This document shows, one piece after another, positions 11,601-21,818 of a DNA stretch of 64,000 nucleotides. The stretch is from assembly GCA_019722365.1 (NCBI GenBank), contig JADFUC010000954.1, positions 372,001 through 436,000 on the forward strand. The letters run 5' to 3'. The stretch is from Lithospermum erythrorhizon (taxonomy: Eukaryota > Streptophyta > Magnoliopsida > Boraginales > Boraginaceae). Positions within the stretch are counted from its first letter, which is position 1. Each line of letters begins with the position of its first letter. The notes below the pieces were generated by a model. The model did no database searches. It was not told the DNA's origin and saw only the letters and a program-made list of their open reading frames with translations. The translations under genes and the position numbers were made by a program.

Positions 11601-13426
11601 CTATTTTTTAAGATATCAGAGGATAGAACAATTAAAATATTTACAAATGCAAACTGGGCAGGTTCGATTGACGATGGGAAATCAACATCAAGATATTGTA
11701 TCCTAATTTGGGATAATTTTGTTACATGAATGAATAAGAAATATTAATGTGATTTCCAACAGTAGTTCTGCCAGTACACTGAATTCAGATCAATGACCTT
11801 GGTGTATTTGAGGCATTTTGGATGAAGAGATTATGTGAAAATTAAACATACAATACAATGTTCATATGCAACTTTACTGTGATAATCAATCAGCCATTAG
11901 CATTGCACACAATCCAGTTCCACATGATCGAACTAAACGCATGGAAGTAGACTGATGTTTTATCAAAGAAAAAATTGTACTAAAGACTATCAATATTGGA
12001 CATGTACATACGGGACAACAAGTAACATGCATCTTGACAAAAGGGCTATTGGAAAAAAATTCAATTGCTTATTAAGGTAGCTTCGACTCATCAACATATA
12101 TCATCTAGTTTGACGGGGAGTGTAGGAATATAGCCGTTTAGTATTTTAGGAAAGAATTAATAATATTATTCTGGGAGATTATGTAGCCATTTCTGCTTTA
12201 CTCTCTTTCCATGTAGATTATATTCTTGTATAATATATATACCCATGTAAAGCAATCCATTAATTAATTTAATACAAAGAAAATATTCTTTCTCATTTCA
12301 TATTGCAATAATATCTTTAGATAATACAACATGAATTAGGAACAATCAAGTTTTCAGTGAAGTAGGTCATGGACCATGGTTGTATGTATATTTTTACATT
12401 TGCATGGTCGTATTTATATTTACATTTGCATGGTTGTGTTTATATTTTACATTTGCATTGGTAAATCAAGCCGTTATTGCCATCTCTTTGAAGTTGTGCT
12501 TGTTACCCAACCATGTTTCTGCTAATAAGAGCTAGTTGTATCAAGAGTCGAGGCTCATGGTAATTAAACTGTTAATAAATCTGATGTGTGAGTGTGTGAC
12601 ATGTCCGTCACATGGTTTTTGTGATTTTATAATTTCCACTTGTTCTTTGTAAGTTGCGTGGCGGAGATCAATTTCTAATATTATATCTTAATTCTCTTGA
12701 CAGTCTTGCATAAAGGTAGCGCTGGACTTTGTTTCACCTGAGAATGTCAGGGAATGCATACGTTTGGCTGAAGAATTTCGGATTCTGCCTCAAAATCACT
12801 TGGCCAAGGAAGATAAGTTGGAGGTATCAAGTCCTCAGCAAAAATTCCATGCCTGATATTGCTGCCCTGATTTTGTTTTAAGCTAAAGTGTCCTATTTTT
12901 ATATGTGAATCTCCACTAAGGGGTTTTCTTTTCTGAGATGAAATATATTGTCTTTTAAGAAAATATGAGTTCATGCTTCTAGCATTTTCGTGTCTTTAAC
13001 TTCCTTATATGTGGCTTACCCTGTAGCCATCTATTTTTTCTCCTGAATAATTTGAATTGTTGAGGTAGACCGTCGGCACTAATGTTGTCTTGCATCGCTT
13101 TTGTCATCTTTTGCTCCCTGATTAAATTTTTTGAACTATCATCAATAGAGTTTTAATTGTCTACCTTATACGACATGATGAAAAGGCTCGTGGTTAGTAT
13201 TTGTAACTACAATTGTTCGTCGAAGTCTTTTGTTAAGACCAGAGTTTCTGTGACTATTTCAGCTTGTTTTGTTTTTTGGTCATATATGCATAAGCATGAC
13301 ATTATATGTAGAAATTCCTTGATCTAACACTTTATCTCTGCTGGTGTTCATTAGGTAAAGAAAATAAGTCTTCATGCGATAAGGTCGGCCACAGAACTTC
13401 TGGGGAGGCAACTGGCGGCACCTTGA
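2562..13426 (+). CDS. JmjC histone H3K9 demethylase, KDM3 / JMJ25-IBM1 type
   Basis: Exons read by hand: 2562-3686, 3777-3889, 4132-4231, 4311-4452, 5755-5818, 5910-6711, 8186-8518, 8700-9380, 10144-10216, 10286-10371, 12704-12823, 13355-13426; all junctions keep frame and give 1236 aa. Residues 1-190 are acidic repeats of about 30 aa, followed by two basic RGRRRG blocks resembling AT-hooks. A RING-like zinc finger follows (CHQC at 383-386 to CNCKAC at 433-438), then a second Cys cluster at 515-541 (HRSCPQC, CLICC). The JmjC domain runs from about 728 to 1190. The Fe(II) ligands are present: His887 and Asp889 (KLHCDM) and His1167 (GCPHQVRNL), so the enzyme looks active. The family removes methyl groups from H3K9me1/2 in the nucleus using Fe(II) and 2-oxoglutarate. 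The acidic stretch between HIQAVNIKP and GGALWDIF is typical of this class. The weakest junction is donor gttggt at 5819. A 5' UTR intron (about 2455-2544) is possible. Which paralogue this is cannot be decided. Confidence 0.93.
7163..8086. mobile_element. ~0.9-kb non-autonomous DNA transposon in demethylase intron 6
   Basis: The insertion is flanked on both sides by TTATAAC (7163-7169 and 8080-8086), read as a 7-8 bp target duplication. The ends are imperfect inverted repeats: CAAAGTTGTGAATAGCG on the left, and CTAAAGTTACACAGCGACG when the right end is read inward. Subterminal regions are rich in CCGCG/GCGG words while the core is AT-rich. No transposase is visible; short minus-strand ORFs at 7721-7997 resemble nothing I know. 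The TSD length fits a hAT-like element, but that class is inference. A much smaller relative lies at 13544-13668. Confidence 0.65.
8575..8651. repeat. Adjacent (CT)n and (TA)n microsatellites in a short intron
   Basis: About 24 CT units (8575-8622) are followed by about 13 TA units (8626-8651). They lie in the 181-nt intron 8519-8699, between the exon ending in the HCDMSDA iron-binding motif and the exon starting VNVLTHIQ. The CT run makes a long pyrimidine tract upstream of the real acceptor. Confidence 0.95.
10491..10716. mobile_element. MITE, family A copy 1 (demethylase intron 10)
   Basis: A 226-bp AT-rich element with inverted ends: CCCTCTG...TTTGACGTTTTTG on the left against CAAAAACGTCAAA...AAGGGA on the right. 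It has no coding capacity. The core words AATAGTTTCATAATATTATT and TTTAAGAATAATTGATGG recur in two other places in the window (about 14920-15077 reversed, and 62170-62372), which defines a dispersed family. Confidence 0.75.
11090..12307 (+). mobile_element. Decayed Ty1/Copia fragment with 3' LTR (demethylase intron 10)
   Basis: Broken coding remnants run in the same direction as the gene. An integrase piece (QQNGVAERK) lies near 11140; a polyprotein piece ([18 protein letters not shown]) near 11530-11590; an RNase H piece ([20 protein letters not shown]) near 11880-11940. A terminal piece resembling [16 protein letters not shown] sits near 12000-12050. A purine tract at 12112-12120 precedes a candidate 3' LTR of about 187 bp (12121-12307, TG...CA). 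The 5' LTR, gag and most of pol are missing and the frames are broken, so the element is dead. Confidence 0.75.
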
Positions 13427-13543
13427 GGAACCAGTATGTATTCTCCTCTAATAGGACTTCTGATTTGTCAGCGTCTTTTCTTTTTTACTCTTTCACTCAT
13501 TGTATCACTAAGAGCAAAAATCCAAAAACTGAAATTGGTCTTC

Positions 13544-13668
13544 ACCATAGCTGTGAATAGCGTATAGCGGTCCGTAGTAGTGAAGCTCCAAAAATCCTCT
13601 ATTACTGTAATGCTGTGTGGTGCTACGATACTGCTACGCCCCGCTATATCGCTATTCACAACTATGGT
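13544..13668. mobile_element. 125-bp foldback MITE
   Basis: Near-perfect palindromic ends: ACCATAGCTGTGAATAGCG on the left and, read inward, ACCATAGTTGTGAATAGCG on the right; the middle also folds back. The TGTGAATAGCG word is shared with the left end of the 0.9-kb element at 7163, so this looks like a deletion derivative of the same family. It sits about 120 bp past the demethylase stop codon, probably in the transcribed 3' region. Confidence 0.75.
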
Positions 13669-14919
13669 CTTAACTAATTGCATTGAACTTTTTCATGTGA
13701 CAGAATGCGTTCCCTTTTATTAATGGCTTTATCAAGATTTGTGACAGAATGTTTGTTTGGTAGTTGATGGACTATTTTATCGTCTGATGTAGGTAAAGAA
13801 ATGGACATGCAGAAGGCTTCCCGTGTCTCAGAATAGGAATGATTTATCTGTCTTTGTAAATTGATGTTGTCACTCCAACTAGAATTCGAATGTGGTTATC
13901 AACTTTTGGAGTGCTAAATTAATCTCTTACGCTATATCGTCGTTCAATGATTATCTTCTACTTCTTCTTCTGTATAACTAGTTTTTTTAGGTACTAACTT
14001 CTTGTAGCGAGATGAGGCTTTGTTTGGTTTACTTCCGTGTAATGAATAATGAGGTATGATGTTTAAATTATTTGTCTTAATGACTTTAAGTATATTTGTT
14101 TTGAAAAATACAAGAAATGTTACAGGTAGATTGCAATACAAGGAGAAACAAGGACATTAGACAGAGTAACGGTGTATATGAGACGAAAAATGGATTCAAA
14201 TTCAGAAAGACTTCATTAATCAAACAGTCAATAAAATTTGAAAGTGTACAATCTTTTTTTGGCAAAGGAAGTATTACATACAATTGCATACACTTTTCTT
14301 GTGTGTGTGGTGGGGTGGAGGTTGGAGTAAACATTGTCCCAACTCCCAAACAAGTACTACTTAATATGGTAATGTCGTCCTTACTCGTTTCTTGTTTAAT
14401 TATTGGATATAGCAGTCGTGAGTCGGTTAACGTTGACGCATGAATTTTAACTTTTTAGGATTAATATAAGTTTTAGATTCGGTTACCTATCTATGAAATT
14501 AGGGGATTAGTTCAAATGCATCAGGATTAGGATTTCCTAAGCAACCCCTCATATTTCATCCCCCAATGTGGTGAAATGTTGAATTTCGTTTTCCAATTTT
14601 ATCTTATTTCTATATTTTGGTGAAATGTTGCTTTTTTGATCTTGTTAAATAAGATTGTCAAGATCCAGAGATAATAATATGCATGTGGGGTAAAAGGTGG
14701 GAGTGTTGGCTAATTGTAAACTAAAAAAGGATCTAAAAGTGAACAAGTTAGAACAGATAACAGACAAACAAGCACAAACATTACAAGTGACAACAAAAGC
14801 CAACACACATACCACCACACATACCATCATTATTAATATCTTAATCACCATTTCCGATAAAAATGATTATCGTTTTACATATATCTTTCTACTTTAATAT
14901 TAGATTCACTACTTAGAAT

Positions 14920-15077
14920 TATATTTTAAAATTACAAAAAATAATATTATGAAAGTGTTTTTAAAGATGAATCTCGTTATATAAATTTAAGTATTTATTA
15001 GAATAATGAATAATTAATAAATTCGTGGCCAAAAGATATAACTTGATGTCTTACATGTTAATATTTTTAGGGAGTAT
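14920..15077. mobile_element. MITE, family A copy 2 (reverse orientation, partial)
   Basis: The reverse complement of the 10491-10716 element matches along most of this stretch. Shared words include ATAATATTATGAAA, AAAGATGAATCT (AAAGACGAATCT in copy 1) and TATTTATTAGAATAATGA. The ends are eroded, so the boundaries are approximate. Confidence 0.65.
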
Positions 15078-15439
15078 AAAATTATCATATACTAATATGC
15101 AAGCTATCAACATCATTATTTCTTTTTTAAGCTAGGAATAAAATCTCAACCTCAAGATTTCCATTTCCTTTCAAGGCTTCTTTGTTTAAACCTCAACCAA
15201 ACAACCAATTACTACTTAAAAACAAAAACAAAAGTTTAGTCAGATTAGTTTAAAATATTGTTTTTATGTTGTTTTTAATCATTGTGCTCATTTTAACAAA
15301 AAAACCCATGTGACTAAAAACTGTTTTACATTGTTATATTGAGTTTAAGTTGAAGTTGGTTTTTTTTTCAAGAATGAAATTGTTGAGCAGCTAGTAAAGA
15401 ACCCATTTTTCTACTTTATTGAAGTGTTTAGTCTTCAAG

Positions 15440-18400
15440 ATGAGGCTAGGTAAGATACATTGTGTTTGTTAATAAGCTTTCTTGTTTATAGAAAGTATTA
15501 TTATTTGACCAAAATAATTGTAAAGATTCAATTTTTATGTCTTGCGGTATATGAATGCTGACCATTTGTTGTTGCCTAGTTTAAGTATTTAATGGTTTTG
15601 AAGGAGCAGAAGAATAAAGTCAATTTATAGATGGTTTAATAGTATGGTGTATTTGACCCGAGATTTCACTAGGAGGTCTTGGTTTACTCTTGCGGGTGGA
15701 TTGTTATTTCATACTTTCATTGAAACATTCACTCTAATGGTTACATTAGTTAGTAATTTATGTATTCGTTATTTGTAATACTTATTGCTAATTTAAAATA
15801 AAAAAAGAATAAAGTCAATTTGATTTGGAACAGAGTTGTAGGTAGTTGTACTAACTGTGGTTGAAGTTGTACCTTCACTCTTGCTTTGTTGGTAGTTTTT
15901 TGTTTGGTAATAATTGCTTTGTTGGTAGTTGAATTAATAATATGCTGATAGTTGCAATTTAAAGGATATTCTATAACTGTTTTCTTTAATGTCAAACGAG
16001 AAGGCAATAATTAGTGCTTGCTTTTTTAGAAATCTTGAATATAGTTTTTATGGAATTTATCCATTTTCTTGTTCTAGTTGAAGATTATTAATTGATTAGT
16101 GCAAACTTTTTTTACTCTTCTTAAATATGATGGATTTATGCTGTCTTTGTGTTCTGCATGTTTTAACTGATATGTATAGCAACATTATTTTTATGTTCTT
16201 TTTTAGCACGTTTGAACTTTGAACTAATGTATGTATGGTAAATACACGGTTCCATACTGTTTCGATACATCTGTGTAACAATCTAAGACATGAAGTGGTT
16301 ACCGATACTTTAATACCCGGAGCAATTACTGGTATGGAGCATCTATAAGAGAGAAATCTTGTATTGTGGAGCAAAACTTAGCTAGCCTGAGAGACGACAA
16401 AAGCTTACAGATAGAATGCAGGAACACTCGAGAATTTATAAATTAGATGCACCATTGTGAATTAGCTGTATGTTTAGAGCCACTATGTGAATCAACTCCA
16501 CTTACAAACCATGTATGCTTGAAAGTTAATGAATGTATACTTCATTGATTTGTAATTGTTTGATAAACTTCCTTTTGTGAAGTAAAGGATAATTGGTAGT
16601 ATTGCTTGACTTTGTTTTCTTAGATGATTGTTGTACACACTCTCAGGTTCCTTTTAAATATCCATGTTGTCTAAGAGTACCATCTTGTCAAGTATATTTT
16701 CACCTTAGAGTATTCTCTCTTGGCAAAAGGTCATGCACGCTTAAGCTGCTACTCTTTGGATTTTTGTTCTCTTTGGGCTTTGGCATACATTCATATACAT
16801 GCACTTGTGATGTACTTCTCATTATCTTGCACCAAAGTAACCTCGAGTATTCTGAAACTAGAATAGTTGAAGTACATACCAGCACTAACTTCTGCAGATG
16901 CAATTTATCACTGAACAGGTCACCACAGAAGTAACCATAACTCGCAATCTGGCCAAAGTTTCAGTGGAAGTTTCAGGGAGGCTGAAGCTGGTATAAATTT
17001 TGTATTTTTGACCATTTTCATCTTTTTATGACTATGTATGCATTACTTGAGCAAAATCAAGGTTTTCTATATATGCTATCCTTCATGATACATCAAAGGT
17101 TATCTTTGTTATTTAAAATTTCAGCTGACTTTCTTATGCTCGTGTAGTTTTGACATTAGCTCATGAAAAGTGATAGTGTTATGCATCTTACTGTTATACT
17201 TCATTTGAACAATGTTCACATACAAGAGGGATACTACCATAGCTAATATAAAAGGCATGCAGTCAAACATGAGATCTTAGCCAGATTCTTCAATAAGATA
17301 TGCACTCCATGGATAATGTTTTCTATTGATTATTATGAATTTTAAAGATCATATTGATAACTGATACAATATACTTTTGTCTTCTATTCCTTATCCTATC
17401 TTTCTTCTTTAAGTTCTTCTTCGTTTCTTTGTATAATTTGAATTATAGTATGTATCCTTCTTTGGTGTTGGATATAAGATTCTCCTTTGGGCATCAACAC
17501 CAACATCAATATGCCCCACTGTCTCCAAAGAGGCTCCCGCCTAAGCTGGGTAAAGAGGGGTTGGATAGTATGCAGCCTTACCCCTGTGATAAGGCTGTTC
17601 CCGAATTGACCCAAGAGTGAAGTGCAAACGACTATCTACTACTTTACAAAAGATAAGAAGCGTAGGTAGTGTCATGAGCCATTATAATATGTATAACATA
17701 ATATGGGTGGATATGTGTATGAAATGATGTTATGGTAATTTTATTTTGGTGTGTTTAGGCCAACTACATAATGATGTGGATTCTTTCACGACAAGCAGTT
17801 TGAGTGGGAGTTTCAGGAACTATGAAACAGGTCTGCAGCCTGCTATCCTCGTTCTTTTAAGTTCCGAGAGTTAATTTCATCTATTATGTCTTTTGCAATA
17901 ATTATACTACTGTTGTCCTCACTCATCATATCAACTTTTTCACCTTTCTTGGATAAGTAAAACAATAAGTATGTGCTTAAATGGTTTGCTTATATTCATA
18001 ACTCATTTTATGTGAACTCAATTTCCTCAATTAAATCTACAAAAACATGTTCATGCTTCAATTATTTCCTTCGACCTCTCCTATCTAAAATATTGAGATA
18101 TCGCATCCTTGGGCAATACATAGGCAACTGCATAGAACCGATTGAAGATGATTTAGGAACAGCTGTATTCTTACTTTGCCCTTGACCATCTTACACTTTC
18201 CAAGTCGTGTTTTTTTTGTACTACTAGCCTTGGCAATGCAGAAACAATGTTCCACTTTGGTCTTGTTCTAACTGTCAAGTGTAACATTGTAGGTGCATAT
18301 GCTTAGAACCTTCTAAATGATTCAAGCCTTCTGTTCATTGGCTTCCTTGATAAAAAGTTTTGAGGCATAACCTTTACTTTGTCATGCCTCAACTAAATAA

Positions 18401-21084
18401 AACCTTCTTGTCCTGCTGTAACGTCCTTGTCCAAAGTTGGCGATGTGATGATATGATTTGATTGGTATTAATCATATCACCATTATGCATCTTCTTTTCG
18501 GAAGCCCATCTCATAAGAACTTCAGTGTTAAGCGTGCTTGACCTAGAGCAATTCTTTGATGGGTGGACCCACTAGGAAGTCTCCTAGTGAGGACGTGAGT
18601 GAGGGCAAAACGTGCTAGAAGGCCCGTGGTGGTTTTTGAGGCTAGTTATTCAAATCTAATAATGTACCAGAGACTACAGTGTTGAGAACATTTATATAAC
18701 CCCCTGTTACATAGAGTAATAGAGTAGCAGAGGAATGATGAACATATTCCTATTTCCTGGTTTCACATAACGGAGTAACATAAGAGAGTTATGTACTTTT
18801 ATGAAGTGGTTAACTGAGACAAACCCACATTTCAAGTACATAACCTTTTCTAAACTTGTTTTCTTCTTACTTCACCTCTAGTTGTCCTGTTACAATTTCT
18901 GTTCCATGAAATTATCACACAGTTGTAACCTTGTGTGCAGGGTCGAGCACCTCAAGCAAGCACATTCCAACTTCAAGGAAGGTAAATAAAGCGCTCAAGA
19001 CCTATGCATCTCAACTCACTGACCTTAATTTATTTACAAAGAGTGTTGAAGAATGGGTTATGGAGAATTCATTTGCAGAATCTGCTACTCCGGAAGCATA
19101 TTTCCGAGCCCCTTTCACGATTGATGAACTACGGCAACTTGATTTTGCATTGGAAGGGGTTCCATTTCAGCAGCTATTTCGAATGCCATGCTCACCATGT
19201 ATTTCTGATCATCTAAAAGAGGAGGAATATCTTGCACTTGAAGATTTTATGCATACAATTGCCAGTGGCTTATGGCACACATTCTGGCACAAAAACAAGC
19301 CTTTTCCATGTTCCATATCTTGTCCTCGTCACCCTGGATCAAGATTTTACACAGTTGAAAAAGCAATAGCAAGAAGAAGGCTTGAAACTCTCAGTGGTGT
19401 AGCTTTAATGTCAAAACCCAGCAGCCATCTACATTGGGACGATATAGTTGAGTTTGCATTATTCAAACCTGATATTATGATGGGAAATGAACTTGGACTT
19501 TCATCAAGTATCATTTGCCAAGCTCTCTTCTATGGCATTCATATTCTTCTTTCTCAAAGTCTGAACAAACAAAATGCTGTTGCTAGTGACTCGGTCTTCA
19601 TTTTAGTTGTTGACTCGAGATGTGGAGGTGTAGTGAAACTCGAGGGAGATTTCTCCAAACTTGAAATTGACCTAAATGATCCTTATAATTGCATTGCAGA
19701 ATGGATAAAATGCCATGCAGATGTTAAGGTGTCACCCGTTGATCGAATATGGAACAAGCTAGGAAATGCAAATTGGGGGGACTTTGGAACTCTTCAGTTA
19801 CTTTTGGCGACATTTTACTCGCTTGAGCAATGGCATGGACCTCCTAGGAGGTCAATTTCTTCGCTTGCTGCAAAGCACATGAACCGTCTTCAACAACGAA
19901 GAATGGAGTGTTTCCACATAGAGAATGAAACAGACTTGGTTCATTCTCAAGAACATACTTCCGTTGATGATGGATTCAAAGAGAATCATCATGTAGATCA
20001 TCAAAAACACAATAACCAACATTCCCATTTGATGCTTCAACAAGGAGAAGTATTGTCACTGGAAGACCAGCACCAGGATCATAAGAGTTTCCAAATACAG
20101 GACTCTATGGTCAAAGACTACAGCTGCTCATATATCGCAGTTGCTATCGAGTTTCCAGAAGAGTTGCTGTCACTCTATATTGGCGCTCATCCATCTCGCC
20201 TAGGAGCTTCTTTAGAGGACATGAATTTATGGTACAAAGTCCAGAGGCAAACTAAAGTATTAAATATCTTGAAGGAGCAAGGTATTTCGAGTAAACATTT
20301 GCCCCAAATAGTGGCCTCTGGTAGAGTTTTACACCCAGGTCATTGTGAGAAACAAAGCCCGAAAGGCCTATGCGATCACCCATGGTGTGGGAAACAAATA
20401 CTAGTCACATATCCATTGGGAGAACCACTTTCTTCAATTGTGGCTCATGATGGCCCCTTGTCGTCTGAAGATGCAATCCGATGCTGCCGAGATTGCTTAG
20501 CAGCTTTGAGAAGTGCAAAAATGGCCAACATCCAGCATGGTGATATCTGTCCAGATAATATTCTCCGTGTTGTGGATGAACACCGTGCAAATGGAGAAAT
20601 TTCATATATCCTAGTATCATGGGGTCGAGCAGTTTTAGAAGATAGAGATAGCCCTGCCATAAATTTACAGTTCTCTTCAGCTTACGCGCTTCAGCATGGG
20701 AAGTTATGTCCATCATCTGATGCCGAGAGTCTAATTTACCTGATATTCTTTCTCTGTGGCGGAACAATGCAACAGCAGGATTCTATTGAATCAGCACTAC
20801 TCTGGAAGCAAACATGGTGGGCGGAGCGCAGAGTCCAGCAGTTGTTAGGTGAGGTGTCGCCTATTCTGAAAGCATTTGCTGATTACATAGGCAATCTCTG
20901 TAGTACGCCATACCCTGTTGACTATGATGTTTGGGTAAAGAGGCTCGGCAGAACAGTCGATAGCTCACCGGAGAAAGGGAAGACAGTTGAATCATTGTCA
21001 AGTATTGCTATGACAGTTGAATCACTGTCAAGTATGGACATAGCCGAGTCTTCAAGAACTTCTGGAGGAGCATATTCTTCATGA
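15440..21084 (+). CDS. Plant protein with degenerate C-terminal kinase-like domain
   Basis: The long exon 18941-21084 is certain. Upstream exons 17759-17830 and 16919-16990 (72 nt each) and an initiator exon 15440-15449 (MRLG) are inferred: each leaves one base, so the frame closes, giving about 765 aa. The two 72-nt exons encode similar Ser-rich ends (SFSGSFRE and SLSGSFRN). The main body begins VNKALKTYASQLTDLNLF. A His/Gln/Asp-rich linker lies near residues 380-440. The C-terminal part resembles a protein kinase C-lobe: catalytic loop HGDICPDNIL (His584, Asp586) is kept, but the DFG position reads SWG (Ser611) and no glycine loop is obvious. It may therefore be a pseudokinase or an atypical FunK1-like kinase. 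The C-terminus has a tandem TVESLSS duplication. Family members are conserved in plants but I know no established function. The start exon is the least certain part. Confidence 0.75.
17497..17640 (+). mobile_element. Au/TS-like SINE remnant, copy 1
   Basis: The words TGGGTAAAGAGGGGTTGGAT, GCAGCCTTACCCCTG and AAGGCTGTTCCCGAATTGA follow the body of plant Au/TS-type SINEs, in which GGGTCGGATGTACGCAGCCTTACCCC leads to GAGGCTGTTTCC. The pol III box A head is degraded. A second copy lies at 60898-61030. This copy is in an intron of the kinase-like gene. Confidence 0.65.
18417..18711 (+). mobile_element. Cassandra-like TRIM solo LTR carrying a 5S rRNA-like segment
   Basis: Bases 18503-18590 resemble plant 5S rRNA. 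CCCATCTCATAAGAACTTCA, GTTAAGCGTGCTTGACC, GATGGGTGGACC and AGGAAGTCTCCTAGTG align in order with the 5S words CCCATCAGAACTCCG, GTTAAGCGTGCTTGGGC, GATGGGTGACC and GGGAAGTCCTCGTG. Cassandra TRIM retrotransposons are known to carry 5S sequence in their LTRs. The enclosing stretch starts TGTAACG and ends TGTTACA, as an LTR would. I see no partner LTR or clear target duplication, so it is read as a solo or truncated LTR in the last intron of the kinase-like gene. Boundaries are inferred. Confidence 0.65.
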
Positions 21085-21818
21085 GCTACTTTTCAATGTT
21101 TTCTTATGTTCACTTTCAGAAGTTTACTTCATAGGGGTAGTAGAACTTGTAGAGTTTTGCCAATTTGGTTTTCTGAAAATGTCCACATCATTGACAATGA
21201 TAGGATTCTATTTCTTGCAACATTCTTTCTTAATTTATCTCCATGTTTCCTTTTTTCAAACAGTTGAACTGAATTGCATGCTCTACAATTATCTAACACT
21301 CAGAAATGCATTATTATTTAGATTAGACAATTCTCTATCTAATATAATTATTTATGAATGGTATTAATATTTTAGTTTTCCATATCCTAAACTAAATTCA
21401 TCTCTGCAAGAAAATTTATCAAGTCGAGCCAACTCGTCAACCTAAGCCTCGAGCCCTCGACATATTTCAGTTGATCTTCTCCCAGGTCAGGCAACCTGGA
21501 AATACACATTTCCTAGTATAACACATTTTGAAAACAATATTTTGAATATCCTCCTAAAAACTCCATTTAAGTTCTCTATTTCTTATTAACATCAGGCCAC
21601 AATAGTTGAAGAAAATATTTCCCATCATCAGCTTATCACAGCCAATTCACAAAAAGAATTGTTCTGATGCAAAATATAATGGGTATGCGAATCTGCTAAT
21701 TATAAAAATTCCTCTAAATCTTGCAATGCTGCAAGCTATACAGGTTAGTTGCACTTGTACACCACTTGTATATGTCCGGTGGTTAGCGGCAGTTGTACAT
21801 AGGTCCATGAGTAACCAT
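21085..21818. other. Convergent 3' intergenic region
   Basis: The 734 bp between the stop codons of the kinase-like gene (+) and the DDW1-like gene (-) hold both 3' UTRs. I see no further gene, and the small ORFs here look random. Confidence 0.7.

Larger units (their letters stand above)
13427..15439. other. Intergenic: demethylase 3' flank to kinase-like gene
   Basis: This stretch contains the demethylase 3' UTR, a foldback MITE (13544-13668), AT-rich sequence and a reversed family A MITE (about 14920-15077). Short ORFs at 13944-14443 and 14645-14897 overlap on both strands and lack coding character. I see no gene here. Confidence 0.7.

Noticed and set aside
14086..14443. ORFs on both strands after the demethylase
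   Set aside because: Mutually overlapping frames, no family motif and no splice context suggest chance.
16593..16934. 113-codon plus-strand ORF (MVVLLDFVFLDD...)
   Set aside because: It overlaps the intron and the start of exon 16919-16990 in the wrong frame, and its Cys/Phe-rich text has no conserved pattern.
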